6,688 nucleotides of DNA. It comes from Ruminococcus sp. Lineage in GTDB: Bacteria; Bacillota; Clostridia; Oscillospirales; Ruminococcaceae. Below the pieces are notes generated by a model, which saw only the letters and a program-made list of their open reading frames with translations, made no database searches and was not told the DNA's origin. This document shows, in pieces, positions 6,056 through 6,688 of the stretch. The stretch lies in assembly GCA_024697705.1 (NCBI GenBank), contig JAILFF010000276.1, positions 1 to 6,688 on the forward strand, written 5' to 3'. The position numbers and the translations under genes are program-made. The number at the start of each line of letters is the position of its first letter. Positions within the stretch are counted from its first letter, which is position 1.

Positions 6056-6688
6056 GTATTCCTCTGATACCATCAATTTGCTTCGTCAATTAGCCGAAAG
6101 CGATAACCTAAAGATGATTACTTTGGGCTTAGGTTCAGATGTAAAAAAGTCGTATTTACAAGAAATGGCTGAAGCTGGCAACGGTAAATACTTCTTCATC
6201 TCCAATGCCTCAGAGGTTGCCGATGTATTTGATGAAGTAAATGGTATGTTTATAGGTTCAAGTAAAGACACCGATAAAGATGGTATTCCTGACATTGTTG
6301 AAAGAACCGGAATGAGAAATCAATACGGCGAGATCATCAAGTCTGATCCAAACAGTCCTGATTCTGATGGTGACGAAATTCTTGATGGAGTAGAAATGGG
6401 AGAATTCGTTCAGAAAGATGATGGAAAATCATATTTCAGAATGACAAGCGATCCTAAAACCCCACATATTTCTCTGATAAATCAAAAATAATATCCGAAA
6501 ATGCTACGATCACTTTTGATTTTAACAGAAGTGATTTAGAGAAAATGACCATTGCTCAGGTTGCAGACATAATGAGAAATTATAGAGTAACCTATACTGC
6601 ATTAGCTGTTAAGCGTGAAAACTCTATTTTGTCAGAAATTGTATATGAAAATCCTAACCTTACAATTCATGTACAAAGCGGTCTTAGT
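6056..6688 (+). pseudogene. Remnant of a VWA / thrombospondin type 3 repeat surface protein, 5'-truncated and frameshifted, runs off the window
   Basis: From 6057 the frame reads YSSDTINLLRQLAESDNL and then ITLGLGSDVKKSYLQEMAEA, GNGKYFFISNASEVADVFDEV. This is the C-terminal half of a von Willebrand factor A domain. The N-terminal half with the DxSxS metal-binding motif is missing, and the frame closes inside the mobile element (TAA at 6030-6032). Two calcium-binding TSP3-type repeats follow: DTDKDGIPDIVE (6267-6302) and DPNSPDSDGDEILDGVE (6345-6395). The frame stops at 6489-6491. A different frame, starting around 6464 (TYFSDKSKIISE...), stays open and protein-like for 75 codons to the window end. 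One C lost from the run 6460-6463 explains this: restoring it gives SDPKTPTYFSDKS. Such proteins are normally secreted or wall-linked adhesins or matrix proteins. No promoter or credible start is present; the TTG at 6078 is internal to the VWA fold. AT-rich codon use differs from rel and recJ. Confidence 0.75.

Overview
The window looks like a chromosomal segment of a Gram-positive anaerobe of the class Clostridia; a Ruminococcus-like (Oscillospiraceae) genome is my best guess. The support is a long Firmicutes-type RecJ directly upstream of a bifunctional RelA/SpoT homologue, a sigma-A type promoter (TTGAAA, 17 nt, TATAAT), intergenic palindromic elements rich in TTAACTATT, and a surface-protein fragment combining a von Willebrand A domain with calcium-binding thrombospondin type 3 repeats. 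The genus is inference; the housekeeping gene assignments are solid.

Layout. Positions 1-126 are non-coding and hold a hairpin just past the rel stop codon. On the minus strand, 127-2445 is rel (ppGpp synthetase/hydrolase) and 2693-4729 is recJ (single-strand 5'-3' exonuclease). A 247-bp gap between them is mostly filled by a 221-bp nested palindromic element, whose right arm supplies the recJ stop codon. A strong promoter for recJ, and perhaps for rel by read-through, lies at 4783-4811. A terminator at 4922-4958 separates this pair from the next minus-strand gene.

The right third (4982-6688) is accessory and damaged. The minus-strand gene at 4982-5836 encodes an unrecognised protein with one C-terminal membrane anchor. 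It has no credible start codon and shows a likely one-base loss in a run of T. Next come two tandem, diverged, equal-length (106 bp) inverted-repeat elements at 5837-6054, sharing one TA inside CTAG; they resemble MITEs of the IS630/Tc1-mariner type. Beyond them, on the plus strand, starts the remnant of a VWA/TSP3 surface protein. It lacks its 5' part and carries a likely one-base loss in a C run near 6460, after which the reading frame continues to the window edge.

Working together: rel and recJ are ordinary core functions (stringent response and DNA repair). No complete new system is visible. The most unusual part is the element pair at 5837-6054, with 5'-truncated, divergently oriented genes on both sides, which suggests a rearrangement breakpoint (or an assembly join) at a mobile repeat. 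Base composition also changes there: sampled lines of rel are near 58% GC, while lines of the VWA remnant are near 38-43%.
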